A DNA stretch of 26,263 nucleotides from Granulicella sp. (lineage in GTDB: Bacteria > Acidobacteriota > Terriglobia > Terriglobales > Acidobacteriaceae): NCBI GenBank assembly GCA_003133205.1, contig PKWK01000294.1:4546-30808 (forward strand). The letters are read 5' to 3'. The position numbers and the translations under genes are program-made. Below, one piece after another: positions 25,485-26,263 of the stretch (position 1 is its first letter; every line of letters starts with the position of its first letter). Under the pieces are notes generated by a model that worked only from the letters and a program-made list of their open reading frames with translations, made no database searches and had not been told where the DNA came from.

Positions 25485-26263
25485 ATGACAACGAAGACTG
25501 AAGTTCCCGCGAAGGCGGACTTTTCTGCCGAGATGGCGGAGTGGATTGAGGCGTTCGACGAAGTTGTCGCCGCGGAGTGGGAGAACGGCGCGGAGATTCT
25601 GAAGGCGCTGCGGCAGAGGGCGCGCGAGGCCGGCGTGGTGGTGGAGTATGAGACGGCGACGCCCTTCCGCAATACGATTCCGAAGCACGACGAGGTTCCA
25701 TACCCCGGAGACATGGATATCGAGCGGCGGATCAAGTCGCTGATCCGATGGAACGCGATGGCCATGGTGCATGGTCAGAACAAGAAAGACGCCGGGATTG
25801 GCGGACATATTTCGACTTACTCCTCGCTTGCGACGCTGCTGGAGGTGGGGTATAGCCACTTCTTCCGCGCTCACTATACGGGCAAGGACGGCAATGAACT
25901 GCCGGGCGACTTCATCTACTTTCAGGGACACGCTTCGCCGGGGGTGTATGCGCGGGCTTACCTTGAGGGACGGCTGAACGACGATCATCTGAAGAACTAT
26001 CGGCATGAGTTGCGCGAGACGCCGGGGCTGCCGAGCTATCCGCACCCGTGGCTGATGCCGGACTTCTGGAACTTTCCGACCGTGTCGATGGGGATTGGGC
26101 CGCTGAATGCGATCTACCAGGCGCGATTCATGCGGTACCTGGAGAACCGCGGGCTGATTGAGAAGACGGATCGGAAGATCTGGGCGTTTCTAGGCGATGG
26201 CGAGACGGACGAGGTGGACACGCTCGGCGCGATCTCGCTGGGCGCGCGGGAGAAGCTGGACAA
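25485..26263 (+). CDS. aceE: Pyruvate dehydrogenase E1 component, homodimeric type (5' part)
   Basis: The first 259 residues of AceE, which decarboxylates pyruvate with thiamine diphosphate and feeds acetyl groups to E2. The frame is open to the window end, so the 3' part is missing. Matches to the single-chain E1 family include RRIKSLIRWNAMAMVHGQNK, GGHISTYSSLATLLEVGYSH, FIYFQGHASPGVYARAYLEG and PTVSMGIGPLNAIYQARF. The ThDP motif start FLGDGETDEVDTLGAISLGA is present near residue 240. The ATG at 25485 is preceded by a weak purine-rich stretch (GAAGAGAGAG) rather than a clear Shine-Dalgarno. This is the homodimeric E1 rather than the alpha/beta type; an aceF-like E2 gene would be expected downstream. 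Confidence 0.93.
   Translation, partial: MTTKTEVPAKADFSAEMAEWIEAFDEVVAAEWENGAEILKALRQRAREAGVVVEYETATPFRNTIPKHDEVPYPGDMDIERRIKSLIRWNAMAMVHGQNKKDAGIGGHISTYSSLATLLEVGYSHFFRAHYTGKDGNELPGDFIYFQGHASPGVYARAYLEGRLNDDHLKNYRHELRETPGLPSYPHPWLMPDFWNFPTVSMGIGPLNAIYQARFMRYLENRGLIEKTDRKIWAFLGDGETDEVDTLGAISLGAREKLD

Overview
The window reads as chromosome of an Acidobacteriota bacterium, most likely class Terriglobia. This is inferred from gene types (a paired VWA/DUF4159 locus, a GH2 enzyme with a Tat signal, a single-chain pyruvate dehydrogenase E1), the high GC content, and small dispersed hairpin repeats of a style I associate with that group. No rRNA, tRNA, CRISPR array, transposase or phage gene was seen.

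Layout. (1) 1-3664: a minus-strand pair encoding a DUF4159 protein and a VWA membrane protein, with short tandem repeats at both ends and an inverted-repeat element between the genes. (2) 3665-5616: a long AT-rich leader with six phased copies of a GAGTATTTTA-like motif, then a Tat-exported multicopper oxidase whose 3' end is frameshifted by one base. (3) 5728-8776: larE-larC-larB, the complete set of enzymes for the nickel-pincer nucleotide cofactor of LarA-type racemases and epimerases, with no larA in view. (4) 8782-11885: uxaA-uxaB on the minus strand for hexuronate (galacturonate branch) catabolism, with an operator-like dyad upstream. (5) 12044-18666: hypA-hypB (minus) divergent from hoxE-F-U-Y-H-W (plus), a complete NAD-linked group 3d-type [NiFe]-hydrogenase with its maturation protease; the divergent promoter region carries a near-consensus Crp/Fnr-family dyad. 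(6) 18749-20183: a membrane-anchored alpha/beta-hydrolase-fold protein that lacks the usual catalytic serine, and a DoxX-family membrane protein. (7) 20184-20919: a gene-free, partly AT-rich spacer with a hairpin and a structured dispersed repeat. (8) 20920-23601: a Tat-exported GH2 enzyme whose usual acid/base glutamate position is Thr. (9) 23641-24818: tsaB-rimI (minus). (10) 24819-25484: a spacer with a possible 39-aa lysine-rich gene, a second copy of the dispersed repeat and a tandem dyad. (11) 25485-end: the 5' part of aceE.

How the genes fit together. Two nickel systems lie within 13 kb: the Lar set loads nickel into an organic cofactor, and HypA/HypB deliver nickel to the Hox hydrogenase. 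HoxE/F/U form the diaphorase arm (NAD(H), FMN, FeS clusters), HoxY/H the hydrogenase arm, and HoxW trims the HoxH C-terminus. UxaB consumes NADH in reducing tagaturonate in the E. coli direction (or oxidises altronate in reverse) and UxaA dehydrates altronate to KDG, so sugar-acid metabolism sits between the two nickel loci.

One large-scale pattern is not explained by genes. The plus strand is C-rich over G from the left edge to about 20.2 kb and G-rich over C towards the right edge, and this holds for genes on either strand. The sign change falls in the 20.2-20.9 kb spacer or just inside the following gene. The strongest candidates for something undescribed are the phased motif array before the multicopper oxidase, this skew switch, and the covarying dispersed repeat.
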